64,000 nucleotides of DNA from Prosopis cineraria (lineage: Eukaryota; Streptophyta; Magnoliopsida; Fabales; Fabaceae). The translations under genes and the position numbers were made by a program. This document shows, in pieces, positions 24,111 through 35,050 of the stretch (positions within the stretch are counted from its first letter, which is position 1; each line of letters starts with the position of its first letter). Location: contig NW_026555341.1 of NCBI RefSeq assembly GCF_029017545.1, forward strand, positions 38,316,001 through 38,380,000, written 5' to 3'. Below the pieces are notes generated by a model. It had not been told where the DNA came from. It saw nothing but the letters and a program-made list of their open reading frames with translations, and made no database searches.

Positions 24111-27100
24111 TAACATTTGAAGTTTTAGAGCTTGAGTTTAATTGCTAATTAAAGGGGTAAAATAGTAAATTAATAGATTAATTAAGTTAATTATGATTTT
24201 AAGTTGTTAATTGTTATTTTGGATCATTAGATAGTTTCAGGGTTGGGCTAAGTAGAAATGGGATTAGATTAGGTCATAGTGGGTGAGCTAAACTAAGAAG
24301 TGGCTCGCTATACCGTGCGATGTGGCATGGTGCAATGTGCTGCGATATATGGTACAAAAATACAATTAAAAAGGTCGTGAATCATGTATGAATTAGGGAG
24401 GAAAAATGGTTAGAACAACATAACAAGGGAGAAGAAGGGCTTTTCTGCCGGAGAATCAAATCTCAATCACCTGAAAGTTCGTTTTGACTTATCACCTTTT
24501 AGGTAATATTTTATATCTCCTTTCTCTTCCGATCTATCCTATTTTCTCTTAGTTTGAGAACTAAAAAAAATAAATTTTGAATTAATGGAGGGTTGTGATA
24601 TGGCCTAATGATTGTTATAGAGTTAATGGAAGTTAAATTAAATATTTATAACTAAATTGGTGGTTGTCGATTGAGTTTCGAGGCTTTGGTTAAATTCTAG
24701 CCTCAAATAGAAGAGCTTAAAGTTGTGAGAACCTTATATTGATGTTTAAAGGCTTTGTTTAAAGGAATGAAAGGAGGTTGAAGTAAAGGGGGCCTACCAC
24801 ATTTCAGGGAAAAAGATTGAAGTTTGAAGGTGTGTTTGTCAAAGATTGAAGTCTTCAGGGAAAAAGAACACAAATTTTTTTCACCAAGTTTCAAATGGGC
24901 AAAGAAAACATAATTGTGTGGATGCCATTAAAATGAGGATAGTGATTGCGTTTATGATGTTGTTGTAATTAAGTTTGTAACATCCTAAATTTTAATTTCT
25001 AAACTTAATCATTTAATTAAAGGTAACTAAGTGAAGTTTGAGTATTTATTAGTTCAGGGACAGCTAGATATAGCTAACGGGTCTATTGGTTTCGAATATA
25101 GCTTTGGATCAAGACTGGAGGCGTATTGGGTGACTTAAGGCCTAAGTTGAAGGGAAATTGGGAAGCTGGTCATGTCCACCTGCAGACAAGGTTTTTGAAG
25201 AGAATGTTGCACTCTGACAAAAGCAAAATAGCATATTCGAATTGTTGACTTTATTCTTGAGCAAACATGTTTATAACGTGCACAAGCAGACAAAGCCTCA
25301 TAACTATGTTTTAAGTGTCAAAAAAATGCAGAAAAACAAATAGAAAGGGAGAGGGTTAAAGCTCGGCTAAGGCACATGTTTTCCAGCGATTGGAGGTTTG
25401 TTTGAGCTTGGAATCACCAGATGTAAGTCTCTAATCATTCCTTCTCCATTCTAGCTCCATTTTGAGGTCATGATTTCTAACTTTCCTCTTGAATTCAATC
25501 CTTAACATGATTTCTGAGTTTTGGTTGATTATGGCTAGAATAAACAAAGAGATCTGGTTGGAGACTCTTGATCATGGAGAGTGAAGGGTGTTCTTTGGTG
25601 CAAAGCAACATCAGTGGATCAAACAGAATGTGCGGTCACAAAAACCTAAGCATCGAATTCCACTCACTTTTAATTAATATTTTGTTTAATTATCCTTAAC
25701 AATTACCAATCACTTCTATATTTTTTTTTCTATAAATAGAAATTTAGGTGACCTAGATTTTAATAGCTTATTGAGATTAGAACATACCTTTAAACATGTA
25801 TTTTATAGATCGCGCACTAATAAAAACTTTACATAGCAATAAGATTTGAACTCATAACTATATAAATAATGATAAATCAAGCTCTTACCAATTAAACCAA
25901 TATTTATTAGCCCTCTCATTTTTTGTATCACTTAAAGCATACTCAAATTTACCCAAATGAAAATCTTGAAAATGAAATGGGCTTGAAGTTTCTATAAACT
26001 TTTGTGTGTTGGCAGTAATTTCCGATTTTGAACGATATGGGCCTCGAGCCCAAGTTTTGATCCAAGAAGGTTAATTAGGCCTAGGCTAAGATTGAGTGGA
26101 AGTTTTCAAACTCAAAATATATAGGTTTGGATCCACCTACATATGAAAAAAACCAATCCATGATCCATAATATAATGTACCAAGTTAGCATTCGATTAAA
26201 ATTGAATGGAAGGAGTTATGCTTATTTAAATATGAGGTTTTGTATTTGAGTCCATATGAATGTTGGAAATATCTTTAAAAAAACTATCATCAAGTAGGCT
26301 TGCTATGTTCAAATTTGATCCAATCATTTGTAACTAAACAAAACAAAATTACAAAACTGGCAACGTGATCCACTCTTTCATTAGGGACTAACTAGCATCA
26401 GAACATGTATTTTTCCTCATCCCCTCTTCTTTAAATAGTGATTAGCTGAGCATTGACCGTTGATTAAAAGTCCAAAGAGGAAAACTAAGTTCAAAAATTG
26501 CAGTCTAGAGAGGAAAAATAAGGTCAACAATATTTTATTTTTGTCTATTGAATCTTTGAAGTGATTCTAAAATTAAATTTCTTTTATGATAAATGTTTTG
26601 CAATTTTTTTCTTAACCATAATTTCTAGTTTCCTATAGAAAAAAATAATAGAAAATGGAGAAAGAGACGACTTGAGTTGAGAAGAAGCATTCCTTCAGGG
26701 TGCAACGCAAGAATTCTTGTCCAAGAAAATAGTTATTTTTTTGGCACAGAAGAAAACAGTATTAAGTGAAGCATATATTGACGCTAGAATTATGCTAAAT
26801 ATTGGTCAAGAATTTGCGATGAATATAATTAACAGTGACTCAAATTGCTAGATATTTATCTTGACTTGTGTAAAAAAATTTTGAAAATTCTTAAGGACTT
26901 TTTACTCGGTTCCTCCTTAATTAATTTCTTCATTTGATTATGTTTTCCTTCCCTACCCCAAAGGAAAACGTGCGTTTACTAATTAATTCAGTATAATTTC
27001 CATTCAAACAATTAAGCAGAAAAACCCACACAAAACAGTGTTCTTGACTTGATCAAATTATATTTTTTTATTATCATATAATTATATATTTAATTAAAAA

Positions 27101-27596
27101 ATTGCGGATGTGCATGATGTAACCTGATTCTGTTTCTAATTTTAGCCGTTGATGTAATCCAACAGAATCGGATCATTGAAGATTTGAAGTCGAGCGATGT
27201 CAGCTGCATATCAACGGCTATTGTTCATCAGACACACGCATTGATTGAACTGAACATCTTGCTCTCGTAAAAGGAAGCAGAAATCAAAGTCCTATTTTAA
27301 AGATAAATTTAATTTGGTATCTAATTTTTTGTACACCTACCAAGCTTAATTAGAAGTGATATTCTTAATGTAATATTTTTAGGAGAAAAAATTTATGTAC
27401 CTAACCTTATATATTTTTTAAAAGGTTTACTTTTAATTAAATTAAAATATGTGAATTTTTTAAAAATTATTTTTTCCATAACTGTTATTAATATTATTAA
27501 TATATTAAAATTTATTCATTGTAAAAGTATTAAATATCTAAGTCTTATTTTATTTTTTATTTACAAAATTTAAAGGGAGAATTTCAACAAAGGAGT
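24111..27596. other. Gene-free, repeat-rich intergenic stretch
   Basis: No ORF with recognisable homology. Parts at 24420-25640 look like decayed LTR-type sequence (mixed composition, no ORF), but no matching second LTR was identified. An 11-bp perfect inverted repeat, TAGCCGTTGAT at 27143 and ATCAACGGCTA at 27210, encloses a GC-richer stretch in otherwise AT-rich DNA. SINE-like pieces are listed separately. Confidence 0.4.
25795..25935 (-). mobile_element. Possible tRNA-derived SINE fragment
   Basis: On the minus strand, GGTTTAATTGGTAAGAGCTT resembles a Pol III A box and GAGTTCAAATCTTATTG resembles a B box. They are about 35 bp apart, as in tRNA-derived SINEs. A similar B-box-like phrase on the minus strand (GAGTTCAAATTACACTAG) is at about 57225. 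Plus-strand look-alikes are near 26200 and 36640. Ends and poly-A tail are not resolved. Confidence 0.35.
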
Positions 27597-28311
27597 AAGG
27601 AGGTGACATAATGGTAAAGAGGACCCATTAAAATTTAAAATTTTAATTCAGTCTAAGAAGATTAAAATAAAATTAATTTAAATGATAAAAAGATCAAAAT
27701 AGCATCGATTTAAACATAAAAAAATAGTGGTCAAATGTACATGTAATGATAGAAAATTAACAATTAAAATTACAAAATTATTAACTGAGGTTGCTTCATA
27801 AATTTGGATAAACTAATTGAACAAATCTTCTCGTTTTCTTAATAATTAATAAATCAAATAAAATAATTTATAAGTAATGTTAGAAAATTAACAAGTAAAG
27901 TTGTGATATTAATAACTTACGTTGCTTCATAAGTCTAAATAAATTGATTGAACAAATCAAGAATTATCAAATCAAATAAAGTAATTTACAAGTAATATTA
28001 AAAAATTAATAAGTAAAGTTAAAAATTTAACAATTGATGTTGCTTCATAAGTTCAAATAAATTAATTTAACAAGTAATTTATGATTTGTGCAAAAAAAAA
28101 GTAATTTATGAGGCAATTTTAATTGTTAATCTCTCAGTCTTAATTATTGATTTTCAAGCATTACATGTAAATATACCAACTATTTTTTAAATGTTTATAT
28201 AAAGGTTATTTCGATACTTTCATTATTTAAATTAATTTTATTTCAGTCCTCTCAAACTCAATTGAAGTTTTAAATTTTAATGTTCATTCTTTGTTATTAT
28301 ATCACATCCTT
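27597..28311. mobile_element. Long-TIR element with three internal tandem repeats
   Basis: The left arm of about 185 bp starts AAGGAGGTGACATAATGGTA. The right arm, reverse-complemented, starts AAGGATGTGATATAATAACA. Pairing continues through ATTAAAATTTAAAATTTTAA, AATAAAATTAATTTAAA and TACATGTAATG. Between the arms are three head-to-tail copies of about 100-130 bp, each with AAATTAA(C/T)AAGTAAAGTT-like and GTTGCTTCATAAGT sequence (near 27790, 27925 and 28045). No ORF or transposase is present. Confidence 0.75.
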
Positions 28312-28416
28312 AGTTCTCTCAAATTCAAACTGTCAATTTCACTAAAGAAGAATTGAATTGGATTTAAAATAGTGAGACTTTTAAGTAATCAAAGTTGTGT
28401 GCAACTCTATGGGATT

Positions 28417-28657
28417 AAGGCTTGTCTACTTTTTTCTCTCCTTTTTCCCTCCACTTCTTCAATCCTTACTCTTCATTAATTTTATAATTAAAAAATATTT
28501 GATAAAATAATATAAATGGTGAGGACTGAAAAAGAATTTTAATTATAGAATTAAAAATTAAATAATTAATTATTAAATAATTTTTAAACTCTATAATTAA
28601 TGAAGGGTGAGAATTGATAAAGTGGAGGGAAAAAAAGAAAAAAAAGTGGAGAGCCTT
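28417..28657. mobile_element. Short MITE with about 80-bp inverted arms
   Basis: The left arm AAGGCTTGTCTACTTTTTTC..CCCTCCACTT..CTTCATTAATTTTATAATT pairs with the right arm, which reverse-complemented reads AAGGCTCTCCACTTTTTTTT..CCCTCCACTTTATC..CTTCATTAATTATAGA. The element is about 240 bp and the interior is AT-rich. A target duplication is not evident. Confidence 0.7.
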
Positions 28658-28980
28658 TTGGTGGCAATTCCATAACTCCAACAACATCATTTATATTGAT
28701 GTTTGATGAGTAGGCTTTGTTCTGTGAGGTCATAACTGTAAAATTGAAAACTTTAAAAGTGTTATAAAATAAGTTTTTTTTTTGGGCCTAGTATAAAATT
28801 AGTTAAACATTTATCATAGAGTACCTTTTATTATTATATGAAAAAAATTATATTTTTTAACTTTAAATTTAATTTTTAAATCATCTTTGAGATTAATGAT
28901 TAAAAAATTGGAAAATTATATAAATTTTTTTATTTTTTGAAATTAATTTTATATTTTTAATAGCCTTAAAATTTAAAAAG

Positions 28981-29136
28981 AATTACATACATGTCACATA
29001 TAAAAGAATTAATTACTACAATATTCATTAATAACTGAATTAAGATTATAAATAATAAATATATTATTATTTTTTTAGTCTGATTGTTAATGAATTTTAT
29101 AATAATTATTTTTTTATATAAAACTTTAATGTAATT
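28981..29136. mobile_element. Small palindromic MITE, copy 1
   Basis: The left end is AATTACATACATGTCACATA and the right end, reverse-complemented, is AATTACATTAAAGTTTTATA. The inner arms (AATTAATTACTACAATATTC and TTTTATAATAATTATT) pair as well. It is about 156 bp long and shares family wording with 29414-29573. Confidence 0.6.
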
Positions 29137-29413
29137 CTCTTTAAAATTTTCAATCTAAAAATCTAACACCAACATTTTTTCTGGCTGAACCATAATCCTT
29201 AAAAGTCAACGCCAAAAAAAAAAAAGTATCCTAAATCACGATGGCATGTCTTCACACATGCTGCTTTATTTTCACGGGAAAATAAGTGTTTGATTCAACT
29301 GTAATTTTTCTTCCCTCTTTTTCACAAAAATGATGAAAAAGAAAAGAGGAGAAAAAACAGAACAATAAAATGTAACTATCAGTTTTTCAAACAATAAAAT
29401 AAAAATAAAAAAA

Positions 29414-29573
29414 AATTACAATTAAGTTTCACATAAAAAAATTAATTATTATAAATTTTATTGATAACTGTATTAAATTACATTGATAACATAATTAATT
29501 ATTAATATAATTTAATTCAATTGTCAATAAACTTTATAATAATTAATTTTTTATGTAAAATTTTAATATAATT
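29414..29573. mobile_element. Small palindromic MITE, copy 2
   Basis: The left end is AATTACAATTAAGTTTCACA and the right end, reverse-complemented, is AATTATATTAAAATTTTACA. The inner arms contain AATTAATTATTATAAATTTT. It lies about 280 bp from copy 1 and is of nearly the same length. Confidence 0.6.
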
Positions 29574-30870
29574 CTTTTAAAATAAGATCAAAACAAGCCC
29601 ATGGCTCCGTTGAAAACTAATTACTTGTTGTTCTCAAAGTTATATTACACTACTACTAGTTATATATTTATGATTTGATTGATTAGAGAATGATATAGAC
29701 TAACAATGTTGCTGAGCATAATTTACATTCTATTTTTATCAATATCACTTCTTTATTTTAAAAAAATCTATTTCCAAATATGATAGTGGAAAATACATTT
29801 ATTTTTTTATATCTAAATAATTTTTTTGTAAATATAGATAATCTTATTTGTTTAAAAACAAAAGTGGATATTATTAAACAATAATATAATAGCATGAAAA
29901 TAATTTCATTTCTTAATTACCATTGTCTGTTTTCTTCCTTCCTTCCCATTAGATCAAATATTAGCTTACAATTAAGTCAAGCAACAAAAAGAATGTATTA
30001 GATGCTTGTCACTTTTTTAACGAAAAAATATTTTCAAATTGCTTTCTCATATAAAATAACGAAAATATATTAAAATGAAGAACATAATACAAAAGGTTGG
30101 AGCTAAAACGAAAATAACGAAATTAAAACCTAAAAACTAGCAACTGAAACGCCTAAAAGTAAAACAAGTAAGGTTGTTAAATTTAAGAGTTTAATTAAAT
30201 TTGTGATAAAGATGTAAAATCAAAACGTTAATTCAGATTATAAACTTGTTAGAGTTTACCTCTATTAATAAAAGTGCATGATTAAATAATTAAAATATAA
30301 AATATGATCATAATTTAATTTAAATATATTTTAAACATAAATAATTAAAATTAAATCTATTTACATTCATAAATTTGTATACTCAATATAGAAATTTTAA
30401 AATAAAAAAACTTATTTTTGATTTTTTTAATTTTCTTTTTTTATTACCATTAGTTTTTTTTAAATTTTATTTTTTTATTAAAACGGATCCTATCACTTTT
30501 ATTAATAAAGTTTTACACAGTTTATATATATCTTGATCAACAATTTTACAAGTTAGAAATATAAAAATAGTAAATTTGAATAGTCAACGTATAAATTTAA
30601 TTGAGTTTTATCTAATTTAAGTTTATAAGTAAGTTAATATAATTTTATAAATTAAAAATATAAAAATAATAAATTTATAAAGTTAATTTGAGAATTTGAG
30701 AGTAATAAAAATAAGTGTTTACAGGTTATAAATGGTCGCGAATATACGAACACAAAATATAAAATTTGGCCAACTTCTCCTTTGTACTCTTGCTCATGCT
30801 CAAAGCCTCACACCTACTATGTATTAAGCTTTTCTTTCTTAAGAAAAAAATATGGACGCATTTTTTCTCT

Positions 30871-31481
30871 GGGAAATGATAAATAAACCCTTTTTAGGAA
30901 GATAATAATTTAATCTCATAAAATATAATAATTTTTTAAGTTTTAAGAAACCTAATTGTCATTACAGATTTTCATGAAATGATAAAAAATTCCTCAATTC
31001 AAAAATGTGCAACAAATTTTTTTGTTTATAGTTTTAGTTTTAAAATTCACAAATTTAATTCAACAAATGACTAAAATAGTTTAGGTATTTTTTTCAATGC
31101 AAAATGCAACAAAATTCTTTTTTCATACATTTAGTTCTCAAATTCAGAACCCTAATGAATCAGTAAATGACTAAAATAATTTAAGTATTAACAACTTTTT
31201 TAACTGTTGTTTACAATCAAGAAGTGCAATAAAACTTTTTTCATTCATAACCGTGGTTTTAAAATTCACAAGGTTCAATAAATGATTAAAGATATTTTGA
31301 CATTCACAACTTTTTTTTATCATTTTTTTCACTTTTTTAAATTAAGGAATATTTTCATCATTTTATCAAAAATCTTAATAACAATTAAATCTTTTAAAAC
31401 TTAAGAGGTATTATTATATATTTTAAAAATATTTTAAAAGATATTATCACAATTCATGAGAAATTTATTTATTATTTGCCC
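30871..31481. mobile_element. Long-TIR element with three internal tandem repeats, second example
   Basis: The left end is GGGAAATGATAAATAAA and the right end, reverse-complemented, is GGGCAAATAATAAATAAA. The arms continue with AAGTTTTAAGAAACCTAATT paired to AAGTTTTAAAAGATTTAATT, and with ATTCCTCAATT paired to ATTCCTTAATT. The core (about 31003-31320) has three tandem copies of about 107-115 bp. Each has a TGCAA(C/T)AAA..TTTTTT phrase, then TTAGTT or GGTTTTAAAATTCA, then AAATGA(C/T)TAAA. Its architecture matches 27597-28311, but the core sequence is different. Confidence 0.7.
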
Positions 31482-31533
31482 TTTTTCTAGTAGGACCAAT
31501 TTCCCTGCTCATCATAGGGATAAACACCATAAG

Positions 31534-32042
31534 ATTTGAACTATTTAAATTTTAATTGAATGATCTAGATTTAAAGTATTATTATATATTTTTTTATATT
31601 TATAAAATATAAATTTGTAAAAATTATAAAATAATTTAATAATTTTTTTAATATAATCTAAATTTAATTTGAATGGTTTAATTTAATATTAAAAATTTTA
31701 TAATTATTATATATTGATTATCTATATATACTTTGCACTTTTGAACTGTGTAAAATATATTTGAATAGTTAATATATAATAATTATAAAAATTTTAATAT
31801 TAAATTAAACCTTTTAAATTAAATTTAAACCATATTTTATTGATTATATAGATGTACTCTGTATAATTTAAATTAAATTTGAACTATATAAAGTATATTT
31901 GGATAGTTAATATATAATAATTATAAAAATTTTAATATTAAATTAAACCTTTTAAATTAAATTTAAACCATATTTTTGTAAATATAATATATAATAATAT
32001 TTTAAATTTCAATCATTTAAATTAAAATTTAAATGTTCAAAT
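31534..32042. mobile_element. Fold-back MITE, family of the element at 12330, with partial internal duplication
   Basis: The left end ATTTGAACTATTTAAATTTT pairs with the right end, which reverse-complemented reads ATTTGAACATTTAAATTTTA. It shares arm motifs with 12330-12910: AAAGTATTATTATATATT, AATTATAAAATAATTT, TTTAATATTAAAAATTTTAT and AATATATAATAATTATAAAA. The right arm segment with TTTGGATAGTTAATATATAA and AAACCTTTTAAATTAAATTT occurs twice, about 130 bp apart, so the element has an internal duplication. It ends about 650 bp upstream of the GAD TATA box. Confidence 0.65.
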
Positions 32043-32695
32043 TTCACCAGTTGCTACGTGCGGAGCAGGGAAACCAATTCCCTTCTTAATCTTCTTCAAA
32101 GCAGCAGAACACGTGGCGACAGCTCCAAAGAAAACTCGTGGGACCTTTCGGTCGTGTTTGTTCTTTGTTGACCCGAGAAACCATCAAATACGGGAACAAG
32201 AATACGCAATCAAATAACTATATTATATTCAGTCACTTTTTTCCAAAAAGAAAACTAAAAGAAAAAGAATATTTTAATATTTATTATTCAAGAATAGTTT
32301 GATTTGACCCCCGTGCATTTTCGTTTACTTTAATTTATGTGATTTAGAGTTAAAAATACTTTCAGGGCAAAAAATAAAATATTCTTAAAACAAGTAGAAA
32401 GAGTAAAAGAGTAGCTCTGTGTACAGGATAGGGAAGTTTTTCTTTAGATGGGTCAAAGTTGGAAGGTTGATCAAAAATTTTAGGACAGGCCCCAAAAATT
32501 TAAAAAAAAAAAATTCTTGCGAATATAGCAACATATTTCCCGTTTTCTGAAGCAGCGTATATGATGTATAAATGCAGAGAACTGAATTGAATTAAGTTGG
32601 GTGCGAAGTAGAGCAAACGCGTGGAAACTTGAGAAACGATCGAAGACGTACGATTCTTTGGTTGACTACGTCAGATCAGAGCCTCCCTAGCTCCG
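32043..32695. promoter_or_regulatory. GAD upstream region
   Basis: The proximal part contains stress-type motifs: ACGCGT in AAACGCGTGG near 32617 (CGCG/CAMTA-like), GGTTGACT near 32660 (W-box core TTGAC) and ACGTCAG near 32668 (bZIP-type ACGTCA). These are short motifs and may occur by chance. Calcium- and stress-linked control of GAD genes makes them plausible. Confidence 0.35.
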
Positions 32696-32703
32696 TATAT
32701 AAA
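32696..32703 (+). promoter_or_regulatory. TATA box of the GAD gene
   Basis: TATATAAA sits 118 bp upstream of the first ATG, leaving room for a 5' UTR of about 85 bp. The surrounding CTCCG and AATG context is typical of plant core promoters. Confidence 0.65.
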
Positions 32704-32813
32704 TGAAATGAACATAAACACCCACCAACATTGCCTTCTTCAAACTCCATACCCTCCTCACCACAGTACCAAAAAAGTTTTCTGTGTGTGTCCCCTCCAT
32801 CTTCTCTCACAAC

Positions 32814-35050
32814 ATGCACTTCACCATGACTCTCCCAAAACCACCCTCTCCGGATATCTCCCTTCTCTCCTCTACTTTTTCTGCTTCTCGCTTTCCCACC
32901 CCCTCTCTTCCCAGGTGCGTCCCTTTCTCTCTCTCTCTCTATTTATATATCTGCTACCTTCCTCATAAGGATATTGTTTATCTGTTTATTGAACTCTTTT
33001 GAGGCTTTACAGATTGAGTATGCCGGAGAAGGCCATGCCCAAGGAGGCGGCCTACCGGAACATTCACCATGAGCTGCGGCTGGATGCCAATCCCAAGCTG
33101 AACCTGGCATCTTTCGTGACGACTTCCATGGAGGAAGAATGCAACCAGCTCATCATGGAATCCATTAACAAGAACTACGTTGACATGGACCAGTACCCCG
33201 TCACCGCCGACCTTCACGTGAGTGCGTCTTCCTCGTCGATCACGAATTCCCCCCTTAATCTGATTCTGTAATGCTTAATTTCTGAATCGATGAATATTAT
33301 TGTTGCAGAATCGATGCGTGAACATGTTGGCAAGATTGTTCCATGCTCCGATGGGAGAGAATGAGAGCGGAGTCGGAGTGGGCACGGTTGGATCGTCCGA
33401 AGCCATCATGCTGGCAGGGCTTGCTTTCAAGAAGAGATGGCAAAACGCGAGGAAGGCTCAAGGCAAGCCTTTCGACAGGCCTAACATCGTAACTGGTTCC
33501 AATGTCCAGGTATCTATAAATCTCCTTGATTAATTCATGCGTGTCATGTTAAGGAGAGGGGCTGAGATTTATAAGTTTAAAAAGCTTAGGAGTTCTCTCA
33601 CTTAACATGCTAGTTTTTCTATATGAGCTATGTCTATGAATTTGTGCTCGTGACACAATGAGCATGGATCAAATCAGTGAGTCTTGAACAATTCACTCAT
33701 GGCTTGGATTGTGCAGGTGTGTTGGGAGAAATTTGCAAGGTATTTCGACGTGGGGCTGAAGGAAGTGAACGTGAAGGAAGGGTACTACGTGATGGACCCA
33801 GCAAGAGCGGTGGAGATGGTGGACGAAAACACCATCTGTGTGGCAGCAATTCTGGGTTCTACTTACAATGGCGAATTTGAAGATGTCAAGCTCTTGAACG
33901 ACCTCCTTCTCCACAAGAACAAACAAACTGGGTAGGTACATACCAAACATCAATTAAAGTAAGCGATGAAGAAAAGAGATATATAATTGATCGTAAGAAT
34001 GAATGGTGTACTGTACGCAGATGGGAGACGCCGATTCATGTGGATGCAGCGAGTGGAGGGTTTATAGCGCCATTTTTATACCCGGAGCTAGAGTGGGATT
34101 TCAGGCTGCCATTGGTGAAGAGTATAAATGTGAGCGGCCACAAATATGGACTGGTTTATGCTGGCATTGGTTGGGTCCTTTGGAGGACCCAACAAGACTT
34201 GCCACAAGACCTTGTCTTCCACATCAATTACCTCGGAGCTGATCAGCCCACCTTCACCCTCAATTTTTCCAAAGGTACTATACATTACATTTTTTTATTA
34301 TATATTTTTCAAAATGTCATAATTATTTAAATTTACTGTAGCATTAGTCTAATTAATTAACTTGTCAATTGCAGGTTCTAGCCCGATTATCGCCCAGTAT
34401 TATCAGTTAATTCGCTTGGGCAAAGAGGTGAGCAAATAATTATTAAAGAAGTTGTTTTCCATGCACAAAGAATTAGAAGCTACATTACTTTTTTGGATAT
34501 CGAAGTCATTAAATAAAGAGTATTGTACCAATAATTAATATTTGTGGTTTTTCCGTAGGGCTACCGTAATGTGATGGAGAAATGTAGAGAAAACGCCATG
34601 GTGGTGAAAGAAGGAATATTAGAGACAGGATGCTTCAACATAGTCTCAAAGGACGAGGGTGTTCCTGTGGTGGCATTCTCTCTCAAGGACCGAAGCCGGC
34701 ACGACGAGTTCAAGATCTCGGCCATGCTTCGCCGGCACGGGTGGGTTGTGCCGGCGTACCCGATGCCACCCGGTGCTGAGCACATCAACGTGCTCCGAGT
34801 AGTGATAAGGGAGGATTTGTCTCGCGCGCTGGCCGAACGCCTCGTGATGGACATCACGAATGTGTTGCATGAACGTGAAATGCTTCCTCAAAACATGTCC
34901 ACTGTTGAACAAGGTATTAATTCTGCTAACAACATTAATGTGAAGGAACATGATCGCATTGAAGCAGCAGTGAAGAGGACTGCCTTGGATGCCCGAAGGC
35001 GAATCATTGCTCAAGAAGCTAGCAAGCGCCAAAAAATCTTAGCAGCCTAG
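32814..35050 (+). CDS. GAD: Glutamate decarboxylase without a typical calmodulin-binding tail
   Basis: PLP-dependent cytosolic enzyme converting glutamate to GABA and CO2, the entry step of the GABA shunt. Exons: 32814-32914, 33013-33217, 33309-33509, 33717-33931, 34021-34274, 34375-34427 and 34559-35050, total 1521 nt and 506 residues. Junctions are GT/AG and in phase. Family blocks include KLNLASFVTT, ESINKNYVDMDQYPVT, VGVGTVGSSEAIMLAGLAFK, ENTICVAAILGSTYNGEFED, HVDAASGGFIAPF and the PLP lysine in SINVSGHKYGLVYAG (Lys282 from the first ATG). A second in-frame ATG at 32826 gives an N-terminus closer in length to other plant GADs; the first ATG was kept as the default. The last 50 residues are basic and Arg/Lys-rich but contain no tryptophan. 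Canonical plant GADs have a Trp-Lys-Lys/Arg-Phe-containing calmodulin-binding segment there. The usual TTWMEPEC is TTSMEEEC here. Otherwise it looks functional. Confidence 0.95.

Noticed and set aside
27143..27220. 11-bp perfect inverted repeat enclosing a GC-richer segment
   Set aside because: Too short and isolated to call an element or a regulatory site; no flanking duplication seen.
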